Of a DNA stretch of 64,000 nt, positions 31,916-42,300 are shown piece by piece. Every line of letters begins with the position of its first letter. Position 1 is the stretch's first letter. The notes below the pieces were generated by a model. That model had not been told where the DNA came from and did not search any database. It saw nothing but the letters and a program-made list of their open reading frames with translations. Origin of the DNA: Sarocladium kiliense (taxonomy: Eukaryota > Ascomycota > Sordariomycetes > Hypocreales > Sarocladiaceae). The position numbers were made by a program, and so were the translations under genes. The stretch is taken from contig JAUZTG010000048.1 in assembly GCA_030734395.1 (NCBI GenBank), positions 1,364,001-1,428,000 on the forward strand, written 5' to 3'.

Positions 31916-32689
31916 ATGCCCACTGTCCCAGCTCGCGGTGGTCCTGGTGGCGGCGGGAAAGGCAAGTCCCGAGTGGGCTTTGGTGGTGGGAAGACCTTCA
32001 AAAGGTCTACACAGCGCAATCGGTAAGTCGCCATTGGCCTGCGTGGCCAGCCATTCGTGGTTGCCTGGCTGATCGGATCTGCCAAACACAGGAAGATTCT
32101 ACGTGACAACATTCAAGGCATCAGTGAGTACCCTATTGTCTGATTTCTGGTGGCCATTTATTGATCAATTTTATTCAGCGAAACCCGGCATTCGGTAAGT
32201 GTTCCCCGCAGGGATCTGTCAGAAGTGATGGCCCGGGTGCGTGCTTGTCATACTGATGCTCATGCAACCAGCCGTCTTGCCCGGCGCGGTGGCGTAAAGC
32301 GTATTTCGGCTACTATCTACGAGGAGGCCCGAGTGGCTCTTAGACTATTTCTCGAAAAGGTAGGTTCTTCTTCAACCACGGTTCCCTGGTCCCTGAACTG
32401 GCTGACCCAATTATCCTCCTCCAGATTCTCAAGGATTGTGCAGTCTTCGTCGAGTACCGTCAAGCGAAGACCGTGACAGCTATGGATGTGCGTCTCAAGG
32501 CCTTCACACCGCTGGATACATCGGAAATGTGCACGTATTGACATATTGGTGTTTGCTTAGGTGATCCACAGTTTGCGACGGAACGGCCGCACTTTGTACG
32601 GTTTCGATAATGACGGCATCGCCAAGGGACGCAATCCGAAACGCATTTCTTCCAGGCCGGATTTGGGCGGCCATTATGACTCAGAATGA
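31916..32689 (+). CDS. Divergent histone H4 variant
   Basis: A histone-fold protein expected to pair with H3 in nucleosomes or a special complex. Exons: 31916-32022, 32092-32123, 32179-32194 (16 nt), 32272-32359, 32425-32487 and 32561-32689, 144 residues. The core is unmistakable H4: RKILRDNIQGITKP, then RRLARRGGVKRIS, IYEEAR, KTVTAMD and GRTLYGF. The tail is quite different: 36 residues (MPTVPARGGPGGGGKGKSR at its start) replace the canonical K5/K8/K12/K16 tail. Counterparts of R17, R19 and K20 remain, while H18 is Asn. In the core, H75 is Tyr, K77 Gln, Y88 His and K91 Arg. A 27-residue C-terminal extension follows GRTLYGF. A Neurospora H4 variant gene (hH4v) is known to me; orthology is not tested. 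It is not paired with an H3 gene. Confidence 0.9.
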
Positions 32690-33020
32690 GTGTGGGCGAT
32701 AGCTCGATGACCAAGCAGGATGATCCAAGACGTTGATGTAGGCGTAAGGCTGAGAACCCGTTGTGTATGCGCACAACTTGACTTGACGAGTGATATCTGG
32801 ACTTGCTTTCTTCACTCTGGCGTTCGAGCATGTTGTTTACTTCACATGTCGTATGTTTGAGCATTCTGAAATTTGCGGAATAACGAAAGGGGTATCATAA
32901 TTATATATGGCCAGCCTATTTGCTGTACCATCGGGGTATCTTGAAGCGATTGTATCAAAAGCAAAGAACATGTGAAACGGAAATGACAGTACGGGTTTCC
33001 AGTCAAGGTGAAGACACCTT
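32690..33020. other. Short convergent spacer
   Basis: 331 bp between the stops of the H4 variant and the GNAT gene, presumably both 3' UTRs. Nothing else was seen. Confidence 0.5.
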
Positions 33021-34152
33021 TCACCTCCTCTTCTTCGTGGCCTCCCAGTCAGAGACAGCAGCATCCAAGGCCTTGGCCGCCCTGATCTCATCACGTCGGA
33101 ACGTGCCATTAAAGATACTCGGTAGTACCATCGTGCTGTTCGCATGCTCCTTTGCGAATCCAACCTCTGCGTCCTTCCCACATCGCTCCTTCGTGATGCG
33201 AACTGCCTCGGCAAGCAGCTCCTTGCCGATTCCCTGTCCACGGTGGGCAAGCTTTGTGGTCCAGGCACGAACGACACCAGTGCCACCTCGCAGAGTGAGA
33301 TGCTGCGTGCGGGATGCCTTGCGTCGGTGTCCGTTGGTGACCTGTACGGCGGGCTTGAGGTGCAGAACGACGGCACCAACGAGGGTGTCGTCGTCGTAGC
33401 GAGCACCGATCACAATATCCTCATCAGAGGAGAAATTCGTGTCTGGTAAAGGTCGAAGCCAAGAACGAGAGAAGGAGGCAGCGAGGTGATCGTAGCGAAG
33501 GGTGAGATAGCGTATCGCAAGGAGGTAGGATATGATCAGAACCGACGAGGCGAACAAAAGATGGCTAGGATCGTGGGACGTGAGGCGGTATAAAACATAG
33601 AGAGAAGATGCGAGGCCGGCGAGAGACAGAGGGTGAAAGAGAACAGCACGAGCTGCTTTCTGGCGCATTTGAGCAACGGCATCAGAGATTAGGTGCAGGC
33701 CTTCGTCCTTCTCGTCTTCAGCAGTCAGGGTATCGAGAGAAAGATCGGGGATGTCGTCGAGTGGGACGAGTGGAGGAGCCGCGAGGGGAGAAGATGGGGG
33801 CATACGATGCTGGTTGTTGTTGGTGGTTGAGAAGGCGGAAGAGGATGGTGGTGGCACGGCTGAGAAGGAAGTCGAGGCCTCGAAGGTTGGAGTGTTGGCA
33901 TGAGAGGAGAGGGCGGAGGGGGGGATAACCAGGTTGGCGTGGAGGAAAGTGAGGAAGGCTGTGATATCATGTTAGTATGTTGAGTAAGTTTCGAAAGGCT
34001 TGATAGCTGCCATATAACATGGGTATGTACGTACCTGCACTCGTTCTTAAGCCTGGAACGGCACTGATCCTGTCGACAATAGAATGAGGATGGCAGGCTG
34101 AGAGATCCAGCTCACGGACCGCCGCCATGTGGTGATAATGAGGACGTTCCAT
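33021..34152 (-). CDS. Membrane-anchored GNAT-family N-acetyltransferase
   Basis: A predicted acetyl-CoA-dependent acyltransferase with unknown substrate. Exons: 34152-34035 and 33958-33021, 351 residues; the intron has a TACTAAC branch site and the join reads LRTSAAFLTFLHANLVIPPS. A second possible start (MAAVRELDL) lies eight codons downstream. The N-terminal 140 residues are Pro/Ser/Thr-rich. Two hydrophobic helices follow (about residues 180-200 and 205-228: PLSLAGLASSLYVLYRL and LLFASSVLIISYLLAI), making a membrane hairpin. The GNAT core comes last: VRAWTTKLAHRGQGIGKELL is motif A (R/Q-x-x-G-x-G). The tail is basic (ATKKRR). It resembles ascomycete proteins annotated only as acyl-CoA N-acyltransferases. 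Confidence 0.82.
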
Positions 34153-37100
34153 GTTTGCTGTTGTGTATATATCGCAAGGGCCACTATGATGCAAAAGAGG
34201 CTGAATAGATGTTGCTTGGAAGCTCGAACCCACTCCCGATGTATAAGACAAGTAAAGGATCCAGGGCCGTGAAGGATGTCTAAGCCGAACCAGCTTTCGG
34301 TGTAGCAGGATTCATGTGGAGGAAATTAGAGGAGCGAGGTAGTTGGGGATTATAAGCAAGCGTCAAGCTTGTGGTTGGACGGGACAGTATGGTTGCTTGA
34401 TAAGAACCAAGAAGGAGAAAGAGGTAGGGGAAGAAAGTGTTGTTTATGGGATCCAGTCTCACAATAATTAATAAAATGAGAAAAGAAGAAGAAAAAGGCA
34501 GCACAGAATAGGTCGAAATGAAGAAACAGCCAGGCTCTTCTTTGGTTGGCAGGGCGAGGGAAGGGGTGTGGCGGGGATGGAGGAGAATTTCTTACGTCCA
34601 GGGCCTGGGGCTGGACATTAGTCTTATAATAGTCGGTATAGCTAAGGGGCTATAGTTTGTTGGCTTGAGTATTAGTTGGGGGTCGAAAAGCAGAGGTCAG
34701 CAAAGAATGAGAGGCTGCCGACCGGTTTCTCCACATGCCAGAAAACGAAACAAGCCGATGAGCTAGATGTGGAAAGGATAAGGCAAGGGGTGACCGTGGG
34801 TGCGTGGGTGAAAGATGGATGATGGGCAGTTTGGGAGTGGGTGAGGAGGGAGGCCAAGGGGTGACGAGAACCCCTTGTTTGCGGCGTTGGACGTTGATGG
34901 ATTCGATGTGCGAGGATCCCAGTCAACTGGGCCATGCATGAAGTTTTAGCAGGACGGACGAGGAATGTGTGTGGGAGGATGCAGTCACAGCAGAAAGAGT
35001 TTGAGTCAAGTCGAGGAGAGCCAACAGATGTGATGGGAGGGAGATAATGCACGATGGCGAGACTAGCGAGGCATGTTGGTCGACAAACCACTGACGAGTG
35101 ACGATAGCGAACACGCAAGCCGGGCTAAGGAAAAGCACAAGACTGACTGACTGACAGACGGACTGCCTGACAGGCAAAGCCAGTTGGCTGGATGTGCTGC
35201 GCTGCACCATTGAATGATCGTCGAGTCCCACCAAGCAACGACAGCCAACCGCTGAACCATCATAGCGGGGGTGGATGATGCAAAGTATCGGGCGATCAGT
35301 CTGTTGGCCTTCCTTCCGAGCCCATTGCTTCTTTTCTCAGACAGGAATGCACTCGGGTCGTGCTCAAGATCTTCAAACAGTTGGCTGTCGTTCGTCAGGA
35401 CAAGCGTTCGTCCCCAGCAACAAGGGGTTTGTCCAGCCAGACATGGGGCGACAAGCAACAAGGGTCCCCGAAACACAGCTCGAAACACACGCGACGAGCC
35501 TCCTGCAGACAGGCAGCGGGGGTCAGTAGAGGCAGACAACCTCGGGGCGGGGAGACAAGAGCGGAGCAAAGTATCTGCCGACCTGAAGCTTGCAGAATGA
35601 GTACATCGTCACCTACGAAGTCGTCGCAGTACAGCACGCCTTCAAATGACTGTGGCGTACCGTATCTCAGCGGCGTCGCTATCTCAGCAAGCCATCATGC
35701 ACTCTCGCACCCATTTCCCTGAATCTGGTATCTCAGTGCATCTCTGATGGAGGGTCACATCCGATAACAGAACCCCTACTGCAACCAGACATCCGTTGGC
35801 CGTGTCAAAATTAGGCGCGATAGCCCATCCATCGTTCGGCTGCCTTGGCGATGTCACCTTCATCTCTCCTCGATTCGATAGTTTGACTCTCCATTTTAAC
35901 ACAAGGCGTAAAACGCCATCGCGGTCTCTCGTGATAGCATCTTCCCTTTCGACCCCTTGCGCCCGTTGTTGAAGGGCAGAAGTCTGGGCCCAGCTCCAGA
36001 CCCAAGCGACACGCGGCATGCAAGCCACCGAATTTGATCGTGTGCCGCCGGCTTTTTGGCGATAGGGTCATCTTTTCGACTTTGTACACTTACCGTGACG
36101 ATCCTATCGAACAGAATTGTCATACTCCCGTCTCTTAAGAAACGGGAGACTGGTAAGTCAAAAAGAAGCATGGCGTTAATCAACAACTTCATGCAACAGC
36201 GCCAGCCGTATTGCCATGATAGGAACAAGGCATGAATTCGGTGGCGGGGCCAGAGGGGGCTGGATGCGTGACGATCAATCACGAGCCGTATCGTGACAAC
36301 TGCCAGGATGATGTGCTTTCAGAAGAAGAGCTGACCGACTTTATCGGGACATGCGTGACCACGTGAGGGTTGCAAGACTTCATCATTTTTTGGCCAATAC
36401 GATCCCCAGACGAGGCATGAATCGCACTTCACCCACCGCAGTAGTGCGTGATGCGCGCATACCCAGGCCGGTGCATTAACCAACTCAATCCAGCCCTTGA
36501 TCATGGCCAACGACTCTTCTTTTCCAAAGAGAGAAGAAATGCGAATCTTTCTTCACGAGAGAGCAAGTTAACAGCCCGAAACATGCTCGCGAGCTGGACC
36601 AGGGGAGGGGGAGCCTTATTCCCCGCAAGACCATTCGCCAGCTTTGACTCTCCAACTGCATGATCGTCCTCCGCCATTGTTTCGTGGCTGCATCACACCA
36701 CGGCCCTGACAAGCAGCCACTTGGGACCCAGAAGACGCATCGTCCCTCATTCATTGGGCGTAACAGCGGAAGCCCTTTGCCAAGACGCACGCACGCAACC
36801 ACATGAGCAGGAAAAGAAATGTCTTGTCGTCCCGAACCAACGGATGTCAGCTGCGGGAAATTCTCTGTCTTGGTATCGTCTGTACTGATCGAGAGTTTCT
36901 TGGCTTGCCAGTAGAGCCAGTACCTGAACTTTGCACTCGTAATTGGAGGCGTTGCAAAGCTGGAGAAATGGCGCGATGGCGTTGAAGCTATTTGTGGGCT
37001 CCCAAGGTACCCGGGCCCTTGGCTCCTCGCAGCCTTCAAGCCTCACCGGCACGAACATCTCCGTGTAAAGACTTTTACAAGGGCCAATGCTAAAGCCACA

Positions 37101-38248
37101 TGTCGGAAAGTTTCTTTCATCCACCGTTGACTCCAGAGATACTTTCCAATGGGGGCTTGTGCTGGTGCGTACGCGTTCTCCGCGATCTGCAGGAGGTGCA
37201 AGTTCTCGGCTCGAAGGTAAGTTTCTGAAACGCCGGGCTTGACGTTCGTCCACGGGTGAAGACGTAAGCGGCAAACGTGTTCGATGAAAAGCCACGTCGG
37301 AAAGTTTTGGGAGCTCGATTCGAGACCCTCACTCATCGGGTTGTTTAGCTTGCGGAGGGTCGGAACGGTGATCATGATGCTAAAATGGGATGCCAATGCG
37401 AGCGTGTGGAAGGGGAGAGCTTGGCCTGGGGAGGCGAGTTGATGTGCATTGGACTGGCGATCTGTGTTCCAGGTTGATGGTATAACGTTCATCATGTTGT
37501 TTCGGGAGACAGAAGTTGATGCCAGTGGTTGTTTCGGAATCTATCGTTGTTGCCTCTGGTGCGGATTGCCTCTGATGCTCAATAGCAGGCGGCTTTCGAT
37601 GTGCTAGGGTACGGCATAGGGACGGCCAACATGTGTAAATGGATCCGAACTCTCCCGAAGCCCTTCCACATGTCATCATGTTCAAGATGAGACCTCCTAC
37701 GCCTACGATACGAAGAAGAATTGCCATGAAGTTACTTGAGCAATGGAAAGCTCGGCTCCAACGTGATGCAACTGCAGCGCGCTCCATTACCCGTGGCTTA
37801 CCCTGTACAGCTGCCTCTCTCAAGGCCCCTTAGATCGCGTCTTTCTACCACAATTACGCATCGGAATCGGAAACAATTCAATAATCATGGTTTCACACAG
37901 TCGGCACGAGTATCCAGCAGGCATATCAAGCGGTGGTAATGCTTGAGCAGCACAAGACCGGCTCGTGGTTATCAGATAGCCAAAAGATAGCAAGACCAAA
38001 CTCAGCCCAATGCCATCTATGCGCCCTTCCTATCTCCTCTCCTCCACTCTGGTGGACAGGTTCCGGCCTAGCTCGGCCTGTGTTTCCACCCCGTGGGGAG
38101 CCATTCGAAGATCACGATGAGCACGACATTCTTCTTCCAGCCTTAAACATCCGCGCAAAAGCTTTAGCGCATGTACTCAATACGTCCCTCAGCCTTTCTG
38201 ATGTACTAGAGGATCCTGAGAAAGGTGAATGATCCAGCATCCGCCATC
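34153..38248. other. Gene-poor interval, 4.1 kb
   Basis: No open frame in this stretch has a recognisable domain or convincing splice chain. The left end is the promoter of the GNAT gene and the right end the promoter of the MOSC gene. A short GACT repeat lies at 35141-35156. No transposon remnants, tRNA or inverted repeats were recognised by eye. Confidence 0.45.
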
Positions 38249-39381
38249 ATGAAAGTCACAGCGGTAGGCCTTAGCTCACCCAATTACCCTACACCGGTTT
38301 GCGCAGCACCATCGGCTAACGTCATCCTCAGCTCTGGCTCTATCCCATCAAGGGCATTCGTGGCATCCCAATCAAGGAAGCCCAGCTCACTCCTCAAGGC
38401 TTTAAGCATGATCGATCTTTCATGCTGTGCCGTGTCGGCAAGGGCGGTGAACTTGAGAAGATGCAGCTCGCCCGCTTCCCGCAATGCAGCCTCTTCGAGC
38501 AAGAACTCGTGAAGGACGGTGATGCTACAAGTATTCGTGTGCGGTATCTTGCCCCTGAAGAGCCACTTGTGACTCCAGAAAGCCCAGAGATGAAGGGATC
38601 GTTGGATGTGCCACTCGAGCCTGACCTTGATGGACTGGAGAGGGCGGATGTGAACCTGCATAATAGCATGGCCTCGGCTTTCAAGGTGGGCAGCCATTAC
38701 GATGACTGGTTCTCAGCATGCTTTGGGTTCGAGACCGTGCTTCTATACATCGGCAATGCCCGCCGTCCCGTTCTCGGCACTTTCTCCCCAAAGGCCCAAC
38801 AACAAGCCTCCCAGCCCCAGAAAGGCTGGCTATCCTCTCTCACATCCTACGTTATCGGCAGTGCCACTGCCCAAGAAGAACCCGACTGGCTCACCTTCAC
38901 CGACTGCGCCCCATTCCTCGTCGCAACAGAGGCGTCCCTCGAAAACGTCAACGCCCGTCTAGATGCGCCCATCCCGATGGTAAAGTTCCGGCCTAATATC
39001 ATTCTGGATGGCGAAACCGCGTGGGATGAGGACTTTTGGGCCGAGCTCTCACTCAGTGGCGGCCCGAAGTTGGCGCTTACCAAGCTGTGCAACCGATGCA
39101 CGTCCGTGAACGTGAACTATGCGACGGGAAGACCGGCAAAGGGTGATGAGGGGGCCGTGCTGAAGAAGCTTATGGCGGATAGGAGGGTCGACCCGGGGAA
39201 CAAGTACTCCCCGACCTTTGGGCGATACGGATTCTTGACCGGGAAAGATGGTCACGAGGAGGATGTAACTCTGGTTCGGATTGGTGATGAGGTCAATGTG
39301 ACTGGAAGGTTGGAGGAGCGGCCGGCTTGGGACTGGCCAATGAAGGATCCTAAAGAGGCGAGATTCTACGGCCAGTCATGA
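38249..39381 (+). CDS. MOSC-domain molybdenum cofactor-binding protein, mARC-like
   Basis: Relatives (mARC, YcbX) bind Moco and reduce N-hydroxylated compounds, usually with cytochrome b5 and its reductase as partners. Exons: 38249-38263 (only MKVTA) and 38332-39381, 354 residues; the intron has a GGCTAAC branch site and a TCCTCAG acceptor. The MOSC N-terminal beta-barrel starts LWLYPIKGIRGIPIKEAQLTP, then FKHDRSFML. The middle has the family segment PDWLTFTDCAPFLVAT and the substrate loop FRPNIILDG. The Moco-ligand cysteine is in LTKLCNRCTSVNV, followed by GEEVN-like GDEVNVTGR. The length is typical of fungal homologues. It stands alone in a gene-poor stretch. Confidence 0.88.
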
Positions 39382-42300
39382 AGATGATGGTCCCACAGCA
39401 TTACCAGACTCAACTTCTCAGACCTCTAGGGTCATAAATCCCTTCTTCATTGTGTTTGAGGCTGGTCATCCTTGATGCTGTCGAAAAGTGAGGCGCAACA
39501 CAGGGAGGAGACAAAATGGAGCGCCTGAATGAGACAACACGCCCCCTTCACACCTACCAGCCACTCAGTGTCAGCGGCACGGCCCTTTTGCCAGCTGGAG
39601 AATCACTGAATGCCCTCTTCTCTATCGCGGACTCGGCTTCGCCGACCACCGCTGATCACCACCCTCTCGGCTTCCCAGCGCGCTAGATAATGATCTGTCG
39701 GGTCCTGTCGCACGAGGCAGGCAGAAAACGTGGTTGCTGCAAGCCACCGTTGGCCTAAGGTTAGGCAGTCAGACGTCCCCAGTGTCAAGGTGTGCCAGAG
39801 ACAAAGTCAAGTCTCTTAAACGGCCTTGGTGCGATTAGCGCAAGTTAAGCTTTGGACTGGGCATAAAGTTTATGGACATCCACGTTTCAGTCCATATGGC
39901 AGATGCCTGCCCAATGTACAGGAGGATTCATTCCCAAACTTTTCTCGACAAACACGGTAGAAAGCCGTTTGAATATTCGGGGGTTGATTGCCAATGTTGC
40001 CAATCATTCTTTACTTTTTCTGGCCCCGAACTGCTGCCACATTTTACATTGGTGGCCGAGATAAATCATCCCTGAAACAATCAATGAGTAAGCGCGACTT
40101 TGCAGATTATTCGGACACCAATCAGGAGCATTGTTGGCTGAAGCAAGTGACTTAAGGGCTTCGAACATCGCACACTTTAAGATGAGTACTTCGGTGATGT
40201 TGGAGTTAGTTTCCGCATACAAGGCGTAAGAGTGGCGTAAGCCGTGATATATTGGTTGACCTGTTCTAGCTGTTCTTTTGCAAATACTTTTCGTGTAATG
40301 TCGTCAAGTGTGACAAAGGAGAATAATCCAGACGCCTGGTCAGGATGCCCAAACGGAGGGGGAAAGCCCGATTCGCGCACTATAACTGCAGTTGCTCCTT
40401 GCTATACTGTCCTGAATGTAGCTTTGATCCCTTCTAAAACTTTTGTACATGGATCGGCCGTATTCTTGATTGTGTAGTGGAAAAAGACGCTGGGAAGACA
40501 CATCTTCATCTGGCCGACGGTGTCTGGAATAAGCTGAGACTCCTTCAAAGTACCCTGATACCCTGATCTGCTACCACTAAACGTCAGTCCACATCAAAGC
40601 ATGCCTGAGGGGGTTCTCTCTTGTGACGGAATGTCTTACCATCTCGCCATGTCCTGAGTGTGAATGTCTCGGCACCACACATGGGCTTCTAGACAGTCTC
40701 AGTGCATCCCCTGCAAAGATGTGCCTTGCAATAGGCGCACTCGTAGATGGCCCATTGGGGTCCACGAAGGCAGATTTGACAGTGCCATTGGATGAGGGTG
40801 CTATCGGACTTGATGAGCTTGAAGACGTGAGCACAGCCTACCGCCATCTCGCTGGCTACTCGAGGGAGCTGAGGGAACTGTCCGAATATTTGGAAGACTA
40901 AGTGACCGAGGCACCGTGACGATCTCCGAAGTGGCAGTTAGTTGCCCTGGTCGACCAAGAGGGACGCTGAGAGGCGGCTGAGTCTGGTTGGAAGCTTGGA
41001 GGTCGAAGGGCTGGCTTTGTTGTGACGATACTGTTTCCGCCTAACCTTTCGAGCCCTTCTACACGATGAGATGAAGGTTGTCCACAGGCGATATGGGCAC
41101 AAACTCCAGTCTGAAGAATACTTCTGCCCTACTGATGAAAGGACTAACTTTAATGGGTCGAAAGGTCGTGGGTGCTGCAGGAGTTTGCGCAGCTGGCGGG
41201 TCCGGCTGGCGAGAACAGAAGAAGCGGCCGAGTTGAGCTGAGTAAGAAGTAGTGACTCTGCAGCGAGAAGACTGATGCTGGCGTAGAGATCAAAATGGTC
41301 GAAAGTTCCTTCCAAGAGGTGTGACATGAGCTACTTGGCTTCTATATATGATCACATGTGCCATATCCCCCTCCTTTCGTGTTACGGCCAGAGTATGCTC
41401 CACAGCGATAATGGAACTTGCCTGGTCCTTGCCCTGAATGGCAACGAAGGAGCTTGGGTCAGGAATAAGCCGCTTCTCTCAGGCCGCAGCCGTTGCCGCC
41501 TATTCAATCGGAACCAGCTGGTGTTGCGCGCAGGAGGGTGTGAGCACAGTAAACGATGACATGCCGGGTGAGAGTTTGGCAATCAATGGTGACGACGAAT
41601 ATACTGGCGTTTGCTTGTTTCTGGAAGCAATCTGAAACAACTGGGACATGAATGAAAGCAGCACAGTCCACAGGAAGCAACACCGAAGAGGGAAGGATAG
41701 TACTGCTAATAAGAGTAGCCATTCCTGGCCGTCCACGATTCAGACGGGCAATACAAGGTTGGCGCGGATCTCTCGCCCGACCTGACCACCCATTCGACCA
41801 AGCACGAGTGTCCGCCACTATCCTTGCGCAGCATGGCTTGGATCCAAGCAGGCTTCGGCGAGGACGGCCAAGGAAGAGCAAGCGGATTCCTGGGCCCTAA
41901 ACCCCGGCGACACGGCATCGGATCCCTACCTGGTCGTCGCAGAGCCACAAGCCACTCAAAGGGACCCTCGGCACTGCAAGCTTGACATTTCCTGATGCGG
42001 CAGACAACGCGGCGCAGACGGGCTAAGAACTTATCCACTCGCTGTTCCTTCGAGGCTGCGGCTGTTGAGCGTGGACCCCAATGTGCACCGAGTTCTGATG
42101 AAAGGGATTCGGGTTTGCCTTGATACAGCAAGCGAGTCGGGAAGCCTCCTGGTTTCCGCTGTTTAGCCTGAGGCAAGTGTAAACTCTAGTCTAGAAAACG
42201 GCTCCAGTAACCGGGCTGGAGTCATGCTGAGCTAGCATCAACTTGGAGGTTGCAGAATGCGTTGAAGTTTGTGTGCAATTCCATGATGAGATAAATTGTG

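Noticed and set aside
36485..37495. Overlapping minus-strand open frames around 37 kb
   Set aside because: They overlap each other in different registers, and none shows a recognisable motif or a sound exon chain.
40938..41327. Minus-strand open frame with a leucine-rich start in the gene-poor interval
   Set aside because: No family resemblance, no splice partners and no supporting context.
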